Below are positions 6,058 to 13,051 of a stretch of DNA of 13,051 nucleotides, piece by piece. Positions within the stretch are counted from its first letter, which is position 1. Each line of letters begins with the position of its first letter. The stretch covers positions 5,814-18,864 of the forward strand of contig DKNG01000240.1 in the NCBI GenBank assembly GCA_002470185.1, given 5' to 3'. The position numbers and the translations under genes are program-made. Source of the stretch: Arcobacter sp. UBA7394 (GTDB lineage: Bacteria; Campylobacterota; Campylobacteria; Campylobacterales; Arcobacteraceae). Below the pieces are notes generated by a model that saw only the letters and a program-made list of their open reading frames with translations, was not told where the DNA came from and made no database searches.

Positions 6058-6668
6058 TTTGCTAACCTAAAATTAAATGTGATACTAGCAGATCTTTCTA
6101 CTTCATTTTGTTTGAATTTCCATCTTTTTATTGCACGTACAGCATTTCTTTCAAAAGTACCCTTTGGATTGGAATCTAGTACTTTTACATTTGATACTAG
6201 ACCTTTTTCATTAATGGCAAATGCCAATTGAACAAAACCTTCTAGTCTTTTTAGTTTGGCTTTTCTAGGATATTTGGGATTTACTTTTCTTAGTGCCATT
6301 AAAGAATTTGCATCCAAAAACCCGCTTCCCATCTCAATTTGAGCTCCATTTAATGAAGAAATAGCAGAAATATCAATTGGTTTTGTTTGAACCTTAAAAG
6401 GTTTGATTTTTACATTATCATTAACTTTTGTGTTTATTTTTGTTTTAATGAGTTTAATTTTTTTAATTGGCTTTTTAATTGGTTCTTTTGGTTTAATTCT
6501 TTTTTTTCTTTCAATTTTAGAATCTTTTTTTTCTCTTAGGAAAACAAGATGTTTACTTTGCTGTGATTTTGATATATTTGAATTTTCACTATTAGTCATT
6601 AAATGCATTCCAAAAAATATTGAAATACATATACTAAAAGCTAAAATAAGAGCAAGCAAGAGTCTCAT
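6054..6668 (-). CDS. tonB: TonB energy transducer (TonB2 type)
   Basis: TonB spans the periplasm and transmits proton-motive energy from ExbB/ExbD to outer-membrane receptors. The 204-residue protein has an N-terminal membrane anchor (about 3-22), then a highly basic spacer (about 46-98) with KPKEPIKKPIKKIKLIKTK. The C-terminal TonB domain (about 125-203) has YP at 133-134, LEGFVQLAFAINEKG, and NAVRAIKRWKF before the final strand. The length is close to the short TonB2 proteins (about 206 residues in Vibrio cholerae). The spacer is unusual: it is lysine/isoleucine-rich with few prolines, unlike the Glu-Pro/Lys-Pro repeats of E. coli TonB. The ATG follows the exbD stop by one base, and the stop overlaps the TPR gene. 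Confidence 0.93.
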   Translation of the reverse strand: MRLLLALILAFSICISIFFGMHLMTNSENSNISKSQQSKHLVFLREKKDSKIERKKRIKPKEPIKKPIKKIKLIKTKINTKVNDNVKIKPFKVQTKPIDISAISSLNGAQIEMGSGFLDANSLMALRKVNPKYPRKAKLKRLEGFVQLAFAINEKGLVSNVKVLDSNPKGTFERNAVRAIKRWKFKQNEVERSASITFNFRLAK

Positions 6669-6669
6669 T

Positions 6670-7077
6670 TTAGTTCGCTTTTAGTGTTGAGATTGAGATA
6701 TTAAAAATCCCAGCAAGTCTAATTTGATCCATTACTTTTACTAAAACACCTGTTTTAGCTTCAGTATCTGATTGAATTACAACTGAGCTTTGAGTATTTG
6801 AAGCTTTAAGTCTTTCTATATTTGCTCTAACAGATCTAATATCTACCATTCTTTTATCAATCCAAATTTCGTCATTATTTCTAATAGCTATTAAAATATT
6901 TGCAGTCCCTTTTTGTTGTGCAGATTTTGCACTTGGTCTATTTACTTCAATACCTGCTTCTTTTACAAATGATGTTGTTACAATAAAAAATATAAGCATA
7001 ATAAATACAACATCTAGCATAGGTGTTAGATTTATTTCTGTTTCTTCTTTATGATGTTTTTGCGAAAATCTTCTCAT
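6670..7077 (-). CDS. exbD: ExbD-family proton channel subunit
   Basis: ExbD forms the proton-conducting core of the TonB motor together with ExbB. The 135-residue protein has a short cytoplasmic N-terminus, the conserved NLTPMLDVVFIMLIFFIVTT membrane helix (about 16-36) with the key membrane Asp22, and a periplasmic domain ending in QSDTEAKTGVLVKVMDQIRLAGI. This matches ExbD/TolR. ExbD is chosen over TolR because the operon contains tonB and no tolA/tolB. Its ATG directly follows the exbB stop codon with no gap, and GAAAGG upstream may act as a ribosome site. All hallmark residues are intact. Confidence 0.94.
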   Translation of the reverse strand: MRRFSQKHHKEETEINLTPMLDVVFIMLIFFIVTTSFVKEAGIEVNRPSAKSAQQKGTANILIAIRNNDEIWIDKRMVDIRSVRANIERLKASNTQSSVVIQSDTEAKTGVLVKVMDQIRLAGIFNISISTLKAN

Positions 7078-7596
7078 TTATATAACCTTTGAAAGTTCAA
7101 GTTCTAGTTTTTGCTTGTGGTATTTGATTGATAACTCTAATCTTTTTTCAAATAGTATTCCACTTAATGCTACTACCATTCCAGCCATTGTAGGAATAGT
7201 TGCCATTGATACACCATTTGCCATAGATTTTACATTGCTACTTCCTGTAATTGCCATTACATCGAATACTTCAATCATTCCTGTTACTGTTCCTAATAGT
7301 CCAACTAGGGGACAAACAATAATTAATGTTTTAATAAAATCAAGACCTGATTTTAGTTTTAGATTTGAATCTTCTACTAAATACCTTTTTACTTCATCTT
7401 TAAATTTATTATTGATGTTTAATGTTTTAGCATCTTTTAAAATGGCTTTTTTTTGTTTTTTATATTCAAAACTAAGATAAATATATCGCTCAATTAATAA
7501 AGTCCATAAAAAAATTGCAATAGCAAATACGATATATAAAACAAAGCCTCCCTTATCAAAGAAGGCTAATAAATCGTCTATATATAAGTCAAACAT
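7078..7596 (-). CDS. exbB: ExbB-family proton channel subunit (short, ExbB2 type)
   Basis: The 172-residue protein of the MotA/TolQ/ExbB family has three membrane helices: about 17-37 (FVLYIVFAIAIFLW), about 88-112 with the signature CPLVGLLGTVTGMIEVF, and about 128-150 (SMATIPTMAGMVVALSG). It assembles into the channel scaffold around ExbD and energises TonB. The short length fits the ExbB2 paralogue of TtpC-containing TonB2 systems better than E. coli ExbB (244 residues). It lies one base after the ttpC stop and directly before exbD, so all three are translated from one message. Confidence 0.93.
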   Translation of the reverse strand: MFDLYIDDLLAFFDKGGFVLYIVFAIAIFLWTLLIERYIYLSFEYKKQKKAILKDAKTLNINNKFKDEVKRYLVEDSNLKLKSGLDFIKTLIIVCPLVGLLGTVTGMIEVFDVMAITGSSNVKSMANGVSMATIPTMAGMVVALSGILFEKRLELSIKYHKQKLELELSKVI

Positions 7597-7597
7597 A

Positions 7598-8911
7598 CTA
7601 TTTCAACGTTCTAGCTAATAAACCAATACTCTGTTCTTCTAGAATTGATACAAGCTCTTCAGCTTTAGAAGAGATATATGTATATGCAAATAGAAGAGGT
7701 ATTGCAGTAACTAAACCTAAAACAGTTGTAATAAGTGCAGTTGAAATTCCACCTGCCATTAGTTTAGGATCACCAGTACCAAATAGTGTAATTGCTTGGA
7801 ATGTTGCAATCATTCCTGTTACAGTTCCTAATAGTCCAAGTAAAGGAGTAACAGCTGCTAGAAGTTTTACAAAACTTTGACCTTTTTTGATTTTATTAGT
7901 CTCTTTTAGAATTGCTTCTGCTATTTTGATTTCTAAATCATTAATTGAATCATCTACGTTTTTGTAGAAAATATCAGCAATTTTTCCTAATGAATTTGAA
8001 GTGTTAGGAGTATCTAATTTTTTCATTTGTGATTTTATTTTTACTGAATAGATATTTAAAACAATCATTTTAAAGAATGCAAATAATAATCCAAGTCCAC
8101 CTAGAACTAAAATAATATATCCTACAACTCCACCTTGGTTAACTCTATCAAGAATAGTTGGATTATTCTCTAACATCTCAAATAAAGTACCTCTTGTAGG
8201 GTCAATAGTAATATTTGTTATATCATTAGCTTTTTCAAAGTGATGTGCTTCATCTAAAATAGAATTATTTGGTTGTACTGATAATTCTACTAATGATTTC
8301 ATATCTTGAGAATAAGTTAAATAGTGCCCATTTGAAACTGCTGCAAATAATCCTACTCTTGTAACTTCTTCATTTACTTTTTCTCCATTATTTAAAATAA
8401 TATTTGCATTATATTGAGAGATATTTCCACTTTGAATTATCTCATCTAACATTGAGTGCCAAAATGTAGTTAATTCATTTATATTTGGTAGTTTTTTTGA
8501 ATTAGCAAATTTTGTAAAAACATCTTCTTTGTTTAAATCTTGAGAGGCTGTAAGTGAATTCTGAAAATTTGTTAAGAAGTCTGCTGATGTTTGTCTAACA
8601 CTTCCAAACATTTCTCCTAAGTTTGCGGCTTTAGCAGATAGTTCATTCTCTTTTTCAACAAGTATTAATTCATTCTCTTCAATTATCTTTTTTAACTCTT
8701 TTGTTTTTTTCTCAGCTAAAGATAACTCTTTTTTACTCATGTTTAATAAAATAGCTTGCTGATTTTTATCATCAATAAACTCTTGTAAACGTTGTTTCTC
8801 TTCTTTTAATTCTTTATTAGATTCATTTTTAACACTTTCTAAAAGAGTCTCTAAATTTAATGAAAATGCAAATGTTACAAATAGTGTTAAGCCTAAAATA
8901 TATTTAATCAT
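7598..8911 (-). CDS. ttpC: TtpC-type MotA/TolQ/ExbB protein with periplasmic coiled-coil extension
   Basis: The 437-residue protein combines a signal peptide (about 1-17), a long coiled coil (about 25-98), a periplasmic region, and a C-terminal ExbB-like channel domain. Its membrane helices are at about 262-285, 346-372 (AVTPLLGLLGTVTGMIATF) and 388-412 (ISTALITTVLGLVTAIPLL). This is the architecture of TtpC, the extra ExbB-like protein required in Vibrio TonB2 systems for TonB2-dependent siderophore uptake. The ATG overlaps the upstream DUF3450 stop by 4 bp (ATGA) and has AAGGA upstream. It lies between DUF3450 and exbB, the same position as in Vibrio. The name rests on architecture and gene order, not on an alignment. 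Confidence 0.9.
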   Translation of the reverse strand: MIKYILGLTLFVTFAFSLNLETLLESVKNESNKELKEEKQRLQEFIDDKNQQAILLNMSKKELSLAEKKTKELKKIIEENELILVEKENELSAKAANLGEMFGSVRQTSADFLTNFQNSLTASQDLNKEDVFTKFANSKKLPNINELTTFWHSMLDEIIQSGNISQYNANIILNNGEKVNEEVTRVGLFAAVSNGHYLTYSQDMKSLVELSVQPNNSILDEAHHFEKANDITNITIDPTRGTLFEMLENNPTILDRVNQGGVVGYIILVLGGLGLLFAFFKMIVLNIYSVKIKSQMKKLDTPNTSNSLGKIADIFYKNVDDSINDLEIKIAEAILKETNKIKKGQSFVKLLAAVTPLLGLLGTVTGMIATFQAITLFGTGDPKLMAGGISTALITTVLGLVTAIPLLFAYTYISSKAEELVSILEEQSIGLLARTLK

Positions 8912-9657
8912 TTAGATTCCTTTTTAGCTAAAAATGGTAAGTTTAAGAAGTCAACATTTTGTTGTTTATTAGCAATTTTAATTGCTTTTCTAATATTTGA
9001 TTTAGATGTACTATCATCTATATTTATCCATGAATTACTTTCTTTATTAAAATAAGCATAATCTTTAAGATCTAAACTTTGTGCATATAAAGCAACTCTA
9101 CCAACTCTTAGAAAGTTAAATGTTTTATCATCTATAAGATCTTGATATGCTTCAATAGTTTTCGCATAATCATATTCGATTTTAAAGGCTTCTAGGATGA
9201 TTCTGTATTTCTCATGGTTTTGAATATCAGCTTTACCTAAAGTATTCTCTAACCTTTGAATTCTTGCATTTCTTTCTTTCATTAAAAATGGTGTGTCTTG
9301 AGCTACAAGTGTTTTTAATGAAGTAATCATATTAACCATAAGTGGATAGATATTTTTTTGAGTCTCTTCTATATCAATAATTTGTTGATTTAGACTTGCT
9401 AATTCTTCTTTTTGAGATAGAATAATTTTTTCTAATTGTTCATTATATGTATTTGTACTTTTTAATGAGCCATTAATATATTTGTACTCATTTAATAAAT
9501 CTTCTCTTTTCTCTTCATTTTTATCAATCTTTTTTTGATAAGTATTTAAAGTTGTATTACTATTTTTAATTGTAGTAATAGACTTATCAATTTGATTTGA
9601 AAAAAGTGCTGTTTGTAATAAACTTATAGCTAAAATAGCTTTAGTTATTTTGTCCAT
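8908..9657 (-). CDS. DUF3450 periplasmic coiled-coil protein, first gene of the TonB2-type operon
   Basis: The 249-residue protein has a signal peptide (about 1-20, MDKITKAILAISLLQTALFS). A long coiled coil follows (about 22-118), and then FLMKERNARI at 124-133, close to the family signature FLMxERxAR of DUF3450. This family is found as the first gene of TonB2/TtpC operons. It probably works in the periplasm with TtpC, but its exact role is not established. The frame is open to 9729, but the ATG at 9657 is preferred: AAAGGA lies just upstream, and the protein then begins with a clean signal peptide, whereas the longer form begins with an odd basic extension. The stop overlaps ttpC by 4 bp. 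Confidence 0.87.
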   Translation of the reverse strand: MDKITKAILAISLLQTALFSNQIDKSITTIKNSNTTLNTYQKKIDKNEEKREDLLNEYKYINGSLKSTNTYNEQLEKIILSQKEELASLNQQIIDIEETQKNIYPLMVNMITSLKTLVAQDTPFLMKERNARIQRLENTLGKADIQNHEKYRIILEAFKIEYDYAKTIEAYQDLIDDKTFNFLRVGRVALYAQSLDLKDYAYFNKESNSWINIDDSTSKSNIRKAIKIANKQQNVDFLNLPFLAKKESK

Positions 9658-9748
9658 TTTTTTCCTTTTGTATTTGAACTTATAGGTTTTTCTTGTAATT
9701 GTAATGAAAACAAATAACACAAAAATCACAAATGAGCTATTTGTTCAA

Positions 9749-9754
9749 TATAAA
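9749..9754 (-). promoter_or_regulatory. Candidate -10 element of the TonB2-type operon
   Basis: Minus-strand TATATT (9754-9749) lies just downstream of the Fur-like box and would give a start near 9742, leaving a leader of about 85 bases before the ATG at 9657. TATACT at 9811-9806 is an alternative; in that case the Fur-like box would lie inside the early transcript. The region is AT-rich, so the choice is weak. Confidence 0.3.
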
Positions 9755-9764
9755 TCTATAATTT

Positions 9765-9779
9765 TGAGAATCATAATCA
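9765..9779 (-). promoter_or_regulatory. Fur-box-like site upstream of the TonB2-type operon
   Basis: On the minus strand TGATTATGATTCTCA matches 12 of 14 defined bases of the Fur consensus TGATAAT-N-ATTATCA. It lies in the 175-bp gap before the DUF3450 gene, just upstream of a candidate -10, as expected for iron-dependent repression of a TonB energising system. Iron control is the expected regulation for this kind of operon, which strengthens the call. Confidence 0.55.
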
Positions 9780-9832
9780 ATTTTAACTAAAAGCTATCTT
9801 ATTTAAGTATAATTCACGACAAGTATATGCAA

Positions 9833-11365
9833 TTAGTTACTTCTTTTTTTGCTTTTATTACTGGAGTATTTATCAAAATACTTATTTGATAACTTTACTG
9901 AAGATAAAAAAAGTATTAAGGCAATAACCAATAAAGCTATATCCATAATAAATACTTCATTTAGGTTCTCTTGGTAAGCTCTAAAAACAGAATATTCAGT
10001 AGATATTTGATGTGATATTACAGAACTTAAGAACAAAAGACTACTAAGAAATAGAATGAATTTTGCACTTTTAAAAAGATTGTTTTTTATATAAATATAA
10101 ATAAATAAAAGCAAATATGAAATATAAAAAAGCTGTTCTTGATAAGCTAAATATTCTGCTGGAATAATCCATGTACTTGCAAATAATAAAGCTGTTGACA
10201 AAATACTTCCTAAAATAATTGTAAAAGTAAGTGGTCTTAAAATTTTGTAAGATAAAGTATTTTCCTTTGATCTTGTAAGCCATAATGTTAAAGCAAATAC
10301 AACCCCAACTAAAATGAAAAATGAGAGTAATATGAAAATATGCCTAGGTAAGTCATTAAAGGTTTTTAGAAAGTGTAGGTAAAAAACTGAATCTAAAAAC
10401 TTTTCAGTAAAAGTACCATCTTTTGCAAGTTTTTTTGAAATCACTTGTGCATTTGTACTATTTAATACAATATTTGTGTCATTATAAACACTACTTAAAA
10501 AGTAAGTTTGAGGTTCATATCCTATGAATTTCACTCTAGAATTTTTATCCTTGTAGTTATAAACTTCCATTTTATAAAATGAAATATCATCAAACTCACT
10601 TTTTGCTTTTTTATATAAAGTATTATAACTTTTACTTGGGACCTCTATATTTTGTTTTTTTACTTCAAGTTTTTTATCTCTTAAAATATTTTTTTCCAAA
10701 CTTAATATATTTGAAGTTTCCCCTTGTGTTAAATAGTTTGTAATAATTGGAGAAGTATATACTCCTAGATTAAATAGGGCACCAGTTAATGCAAACATTA
10801 CTATTAAAGGAGTTGTATATAATAATAAAACTCTATGATACTTAGCAAAAAAAGCTTTTGATGATTTTGTCTTTTTATTTGGAAATTTTGTTTTTATAAT
10901 CATAAATATTCCACTTATAGTCAAAAATAAAACTGCAACAGAAGCAAAACCAAATAAGAGTGTAAAAATAATACTTCCAATTCCTCCATAGTGTAAAACT
11001 TCAAAAAAATCAGAAATCTCAAAATCTTTATGAGGTATTTCTTCACATGTATATGGGTTTAAATCAATTCCATCTTTTTCAAGTAAAGCAATAGAGTTAT
11101 TGGCGGTAAAATTAATATTAGGTAATAAAACAGTGATTACATCTTCTTTTTTTAAATGCTCTTGTTTATATGTAATAAGTTTATTTATACATTTATCTAA
11201 GTTTATGTCTTCTATCTTTATATTTCCAAAATGTTTACCATTACTTTCCCAAATATGAATATAAGGTTTATAAATAGTTAATAATCCGAAAAATATAGAT
11301 ATATAAAAAATCAATGCTACATTTATTCCTATAAGTTTATGTATATTATAAAGTTTTTGTTTCAT
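9833..11365 (-). CDS. PepSY-associated multi-helix inner-membrane protein (iron-uptake associated)
   Basis: The 510-residue protein of the PepSY_TM type has about eight membrane helices (about 12-32, 130-157, 180-201, 342-363, 378-400, 410-427, 434-451 and 473-491). Two large extracytoplasmic loops lie after helices 1 and 3. The N-terminal IHKLIGINVALIFYISIFFG with His9, His125 before GGIGSI, and KYHRVLLLYTTPLIVMFALTG with His177 are typical of the family and could be heme ligands. Such proteins sit next to siderophore receptors and are thought to reduce ferric siderophores or otherwise handle iron at the inner membrane; this has not been shown for this protein. The ATG overlaps the preceding small gene by 4 bp, with AGGA upstream. 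Together with the receptor and the DUF3649-like gene it forms a typical iron-uptake set. Confidence 0.85.
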   Translation of the reverse strand: MKQKLYNIHKLIGINVALIFYISIFFGLLTIYKPYIHIWESNGKHFGNIKIEDINLDKCINKLITYKQEHLKKEDVITVLLPNINFTANNSIALLEKDGIDLNPYTCEEIPHKDFEISDFFEVLHYGGIGSIIFTLLFGFASVAVLFLTISGIFMIIKTKFPNKKTKSSKAFFAKYHRVLLLYTTPLIVMFALTGALFNLGVYTSPIITNYLTQGETSNILSLEKNILRDKKLEVKKQNIEVPSKSYNTLYKKAKSEFDDISFYKMEVYNYKDKNSRVKFIGYEPQTYFLSSVYNDTNIVLNSTNAQVISKKLAKDGTFTEKFLDSVFYLHFLKTFNDLPRHIFILLSFFILVGVVFALTLWLTRSKENTLSYKILRPLTFTIILGSILSTALLFASTWIIPAEYLAYQEQLFYISYLLLFIYIYIKNNLFKSAKFILFLSSLLFLSSVISHQISTEYSVFRAYQENLNEVFIMDIALLVIALILFLSSVKLSNKYFDKYSSNKSKKRSN

Positions 11366-11661
11366 GATAATCCTAGTAAAAATAAAGAAAGTGATGATAT
11401 AGCTAAAAGAAATATAGTTTTAGTAATAGCTTGAATTTTTGTAGGGGATAATATTATCCATAAAGCAAAAAAACACCAAAGAAAAGGAAGTATTATTATT
11501 GCAATTACTATATTTTCAAATATTGAGAAATTTAAAAAGTTTGCAATAAAACAAATAGTCATATATGCTGAGAATAGGGCACCAAAAATTCCACACAAAA
11601 TTCTTATTGTGCCAATTGAGGAGTTTTTGTCTTTTAAAAATAGGTTGTTTTTTATATTCAT
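11362..11661 (-). CDS. Small DUF3649-like membrane protein
   Basis: The 99-residue protein has three membrane helices (about 19-41, 50-71 and 81-98). The pattern of RILCGIFGALFSAYM, a middle FLWCFFALWIIL helix and a short basic turn is reminiscent of DUF3649, a small family that commonly sits between TonB-dependent siderophore receptors and PepSY_TM proteins. The family call is from memory of pattern and context and is moderate. It starts 40 bases after the receptor stop, just after a predicted terminator hairpin, with only a weak ribosome site. Its stop overlaps the PepSY gene by 4 bp (ATGA). It probably acts with the PepSY protein in the inner membrane. Confidence 0.75.
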   Translation of the reverse strand: MNIKNNLFLKDKNSSIGTIRILCGIFGALFSAYMTICFIANFLNFSIFENIVIAIIILPFLWCFFALWIILSPTKIQAITKTIFLLAISSLSLFLLGLS

Positions 11662-11677
11662 TTTTTATCTTTTTGAT

Positions 11678-11703
11678 AATAAAAGAGCAATAGCTCCTTT
11701 ATT
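11678..11703 (-). terminator. Hairpin terminator or attenuator after the receptor gene
   Basis: The minus-strand RNA forms an 11-pair stem (AAUAAAGGAGC with GCUCUUUUAUU, one G-U pair) closed by a UAUU loop. The descending arm is U-rich, so the GGAGC/GCUC core followed by UUUUAUU looks like an intrinsic terminator. It overlaps the receptor stop codon (11702-11704) and comes before the next gene in the same direction. It may therefore lower, rather than abolish, expression of the downstream pair. Confidence 0.6.
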
Positions 11704-13051
11704 AAAATTTATATTTCATAGTAAGACTTACAGTTCTTCCTTGTGTCTCACCACTTTGAATTAGGTTATTATTTATTCTAGCTTTCTTATCAAATACATT
11801 ATTTACGTTAAATGAGATATCAGTATTTTTATAAGAAGTAGCAATTAATGCATCTGTTAATGTATACGAGTCAACATCAAATGATTTTTGTGGTCTACCA
11901 CTTGCAAAATAGTCTGTACTTATCCCTTTGTTTTTCCCTATATATTTAATTCCTGCACCAAGTTTTAAATCACCAATTGTAGTTTTTCTAAAAGTATAAT
12001 CTGCCCAAATTGAAGCAGTAAGTTTAGGTAAATCACCTAAATCTCTACCTTCATAAGCTGGATTAGCCATATTTGTCTCTTTTCCTCTTAACCTAGCTAG
12101 GGAAATAGTAATATTACTAGCATCACTAGGGCTCATTAACGCATCAAACTCTATACCTTTAACTTCTGCATCACCTTGTTGAATTTTAAAGCTTGAATTA
12201 CTAGGGTCTTTTGCCAAGTTTTTTTCTTGTTCAATTTTAAATGCAGCAAGTGTAAATAGTGCATTCATATTTTTAGGCTTATATTTTGTTCCTATTTCAA
12301 TTTGTTTTCCAAGTGATGGTTCGAATTTTTTTCCATTTTTATCTGAACCTACATTTGATTGAAAAGACGTTGAGTAAGTAATATAAGGGCTTAATCCATT
12401 TTCAAATAAATATACTAATCCTAATCTACCAGATAAATTACTATCTTTTTGACTTGAGTTTGAGTCTGTTAGTCTATTTGTATTTGTCTCTTTAAGTTTG
12501 TCATATCTAAGAGATGATGAAATAACAAGTTTCTCATTTACTTTCATATGGTTTTGTGCATAAAAACCAAGTTGTCTACTTTTTGTTTCTGTATTAAGTT
12601 TTGCAGTAGTTGGTACAGTAATAGTTTGAGAATAGTTAGGGCTTAATACATCAAATGAATATTTTGCTGCATCTGAGTCTCTTTTATTAACTTTTACATC
12701 TTGGATATCAAAACCAAATAATGAAGTATTAGATGTATTATTTGTATCCCATTTATATTCAAGGTTATTATCAATTGCAAAAGATGTTAAGTCAGAATCA
12801 ATTTCTACATATTCCATTGGAATATTAGATAGATCACTATATAATAAAGCTAATCTAGATGCATCTGGACTTGAGAAATTATATTGTCCATCCATTTTCA
12901 TAAATCTAAATGCTGATTGAAACTTCATATCTTCATTAATACTTTTATTAAAATTAGCTCCAATTGATTTATGGCTTTTTTCAAAAATCTCATGATTAGG
13001 TAATCCAATAAGCATTTCACTTGATAAATTTGCATTGTTAATTTCATTTGC
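11702..13051 (-). CDS. TonB-dependent siderophore receptor (partial, N-terminus outside window)
   Basis: This is the C-terminal 449 residues of an outer-membrane beta-barrel that imports a ferric siderophore using TonB. The frame is open to the right edge; residues ANEINNANLSSE precede the internal Met at 13015, so that Met is not the start. Alternating-polarity strands run throughout. Late-barrel marks of FhuA/FhuE/FpvA-like receptors are present: GLSPYITYSTSFQ, KGIEFDAL, YFASGRPQKSFDV, FNVNNVFDKKA and the terminal GRTVSLTMKYKF ending in Phe, the usual outer-membrane assembly signal. The plug and TonB box are not visible. The neighbouring PepSY and TonB2 genes fit siderophore uptake; the substrate cannot be told from this part. 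Confidence 0.92.
   Translation of the reverse strand, partial: ANEINNANLSSEMLIGLPNHEIFEKSHKSIGANFNKSINEDMKFQSAFRFMKMDGQYNFSSPDASRLALLYSDLSNIPMEYVEIDSDLTSFAIDNNLEYKWDTNNTSNTSLFGFDIQDVKVNKRDSDAAKYSFDVLSPNYSQTITVPTTAKLNTETKSRQLGFYAQNHMKVNEKLVISSSLRYDKLKETNTNRLTDSNSSQKDSNLSGRLGLVYLFENGLSPYITYSTSFQSNVGSDKNGKKFEPSLGKQIEIGTKYKPKNMNALFTLAAFKIEQEKNLAKDPSNSSFKIQQGDAEVKGIEFDALMSPSDASNITISLARLRGKETNMANPAYEGRDLGDLPKLTASIWADYTFRKTTIGDLKLGAGIKYIGKNKGISTDYFASGRPQKSFDVDSYTLTDALIATSYKNTDISFNVNNVFDKKARINNNLIQSGETQGRTVSLTMKYKF

Noticed and set aside
6403..6684. Plus-strand open frame of 93 codons opposite tonB
   Set aside because: It is antisense to a clear TonB. Its Phe/Leu/Ile-rich product is what the lysine-rich TonB spacer gives when read backwards.
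7115..7480. Plus-strand open frame of 121 codons opposite exbB
   Set aside because: It lies wholly antisense to ExbB, which has all family motifs; there is no ribosome site or family signature.
9658..9729. Upstream extension of the DUF3450 gene to an ATG at 9729
   Set aside because: The added 24 residues are an odd hydrophobic-then-basic stretch that would displace a clean signal peptide, and the ATG at 9657 has AAAGGA correctly placed.
9783..9796. TTAACTAAAAGCTA near the TonB2 promoter as a third copy of the intergenic palindrome
   Set aside because: Only the first 11 bases match the perfect copy; the second arm is broken and symmetry is lost, so chance is likely. It would become relevant if a regulator is shown to bind the palindromes.
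10071..10283. Minus-strand open frame of 70 codons inside the PepSY gene
   Set aside because: It is a different frame of a well-supported membrane protein, with no independent start signal or recognisable motif.
1..13051. CRISPR arrays, tRNA or rRNA genes
   Set aside because: No regularly spaced repeats and no tRNA- or rRNA-like sequences were noticed; nearly all of the window is covered by protein-coding genes, and no gap exceeds 300 bases.

Overview
This window is very AT-rich and gene-dense, with short or overlapping gene junctions. It looks like Campylobacterota, most likely an Arcobacter-type bacterium. The clues are a cNOR-type norC-norB pair, a histidine kinase with the GEMINNIAHQWRQPL-type H-box common in that group, and a Vibrio-like TonB2 energy-transduction operon. 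The genus assignment is inference.

Left part (1-1564, minus strand): the 3' part of a nitric oxide reductase operon. The transcription order is a small three-helix membrane protein, norC (membrane-anchored cytochrome c subunit) and norB (catalytic subunit, cut by the window edge). Both junctions overlap by 11 bp. Upstream lies a good CRP/FNR-family box, placed 41.5 bp from a predicted start site, as expected for a class II activated promoter.

Middle (1565-4839): a 279-bp divergent intergenic region carries that promoter, two TTAACT/AGTTAA palindromes, a Fur-like box and a promoter that abuts the next gene. On the plus strand follow an OmpR-type response regulator and a 7TM-sensor histidine kinase (4-bp overlap). 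Facing them, and overlapping the kinase end by 33 bp, is a helix-turn-helix protein that looks like a shortened, probably inactive IS1595-type transposase. The response regulator and this gene share a nearly identical promoter/start arrangement that suggests leaderless mRNAs.

Right part (4888-13051, minus strand): iron uptake. First in transcription is a TonB-dependent siderophore receptor (5' end outside the window). A hairpin terminator separates it from a DUF3649-like small membrane protein and a PepSY-type inner-membrane protein. A second, Fur-boxed operon then encodes DUF3450 protein, TtpC, ExbB, ExbD, TonB and a TPR protein. This is the order I recall for the Vibrio TonB2 cluster. Together these genes would take up a ferric siderophore across the outer membrane, energise the receptor with the proton motive force, and possibly release iron at the inner membrane.

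The genes are mostly recognisable families. The less ordinary items are the transposase-derived protein, the shared leaderless start layout, the paired palindromes, and the probable Fur link between the two-component system and the TonB operon.
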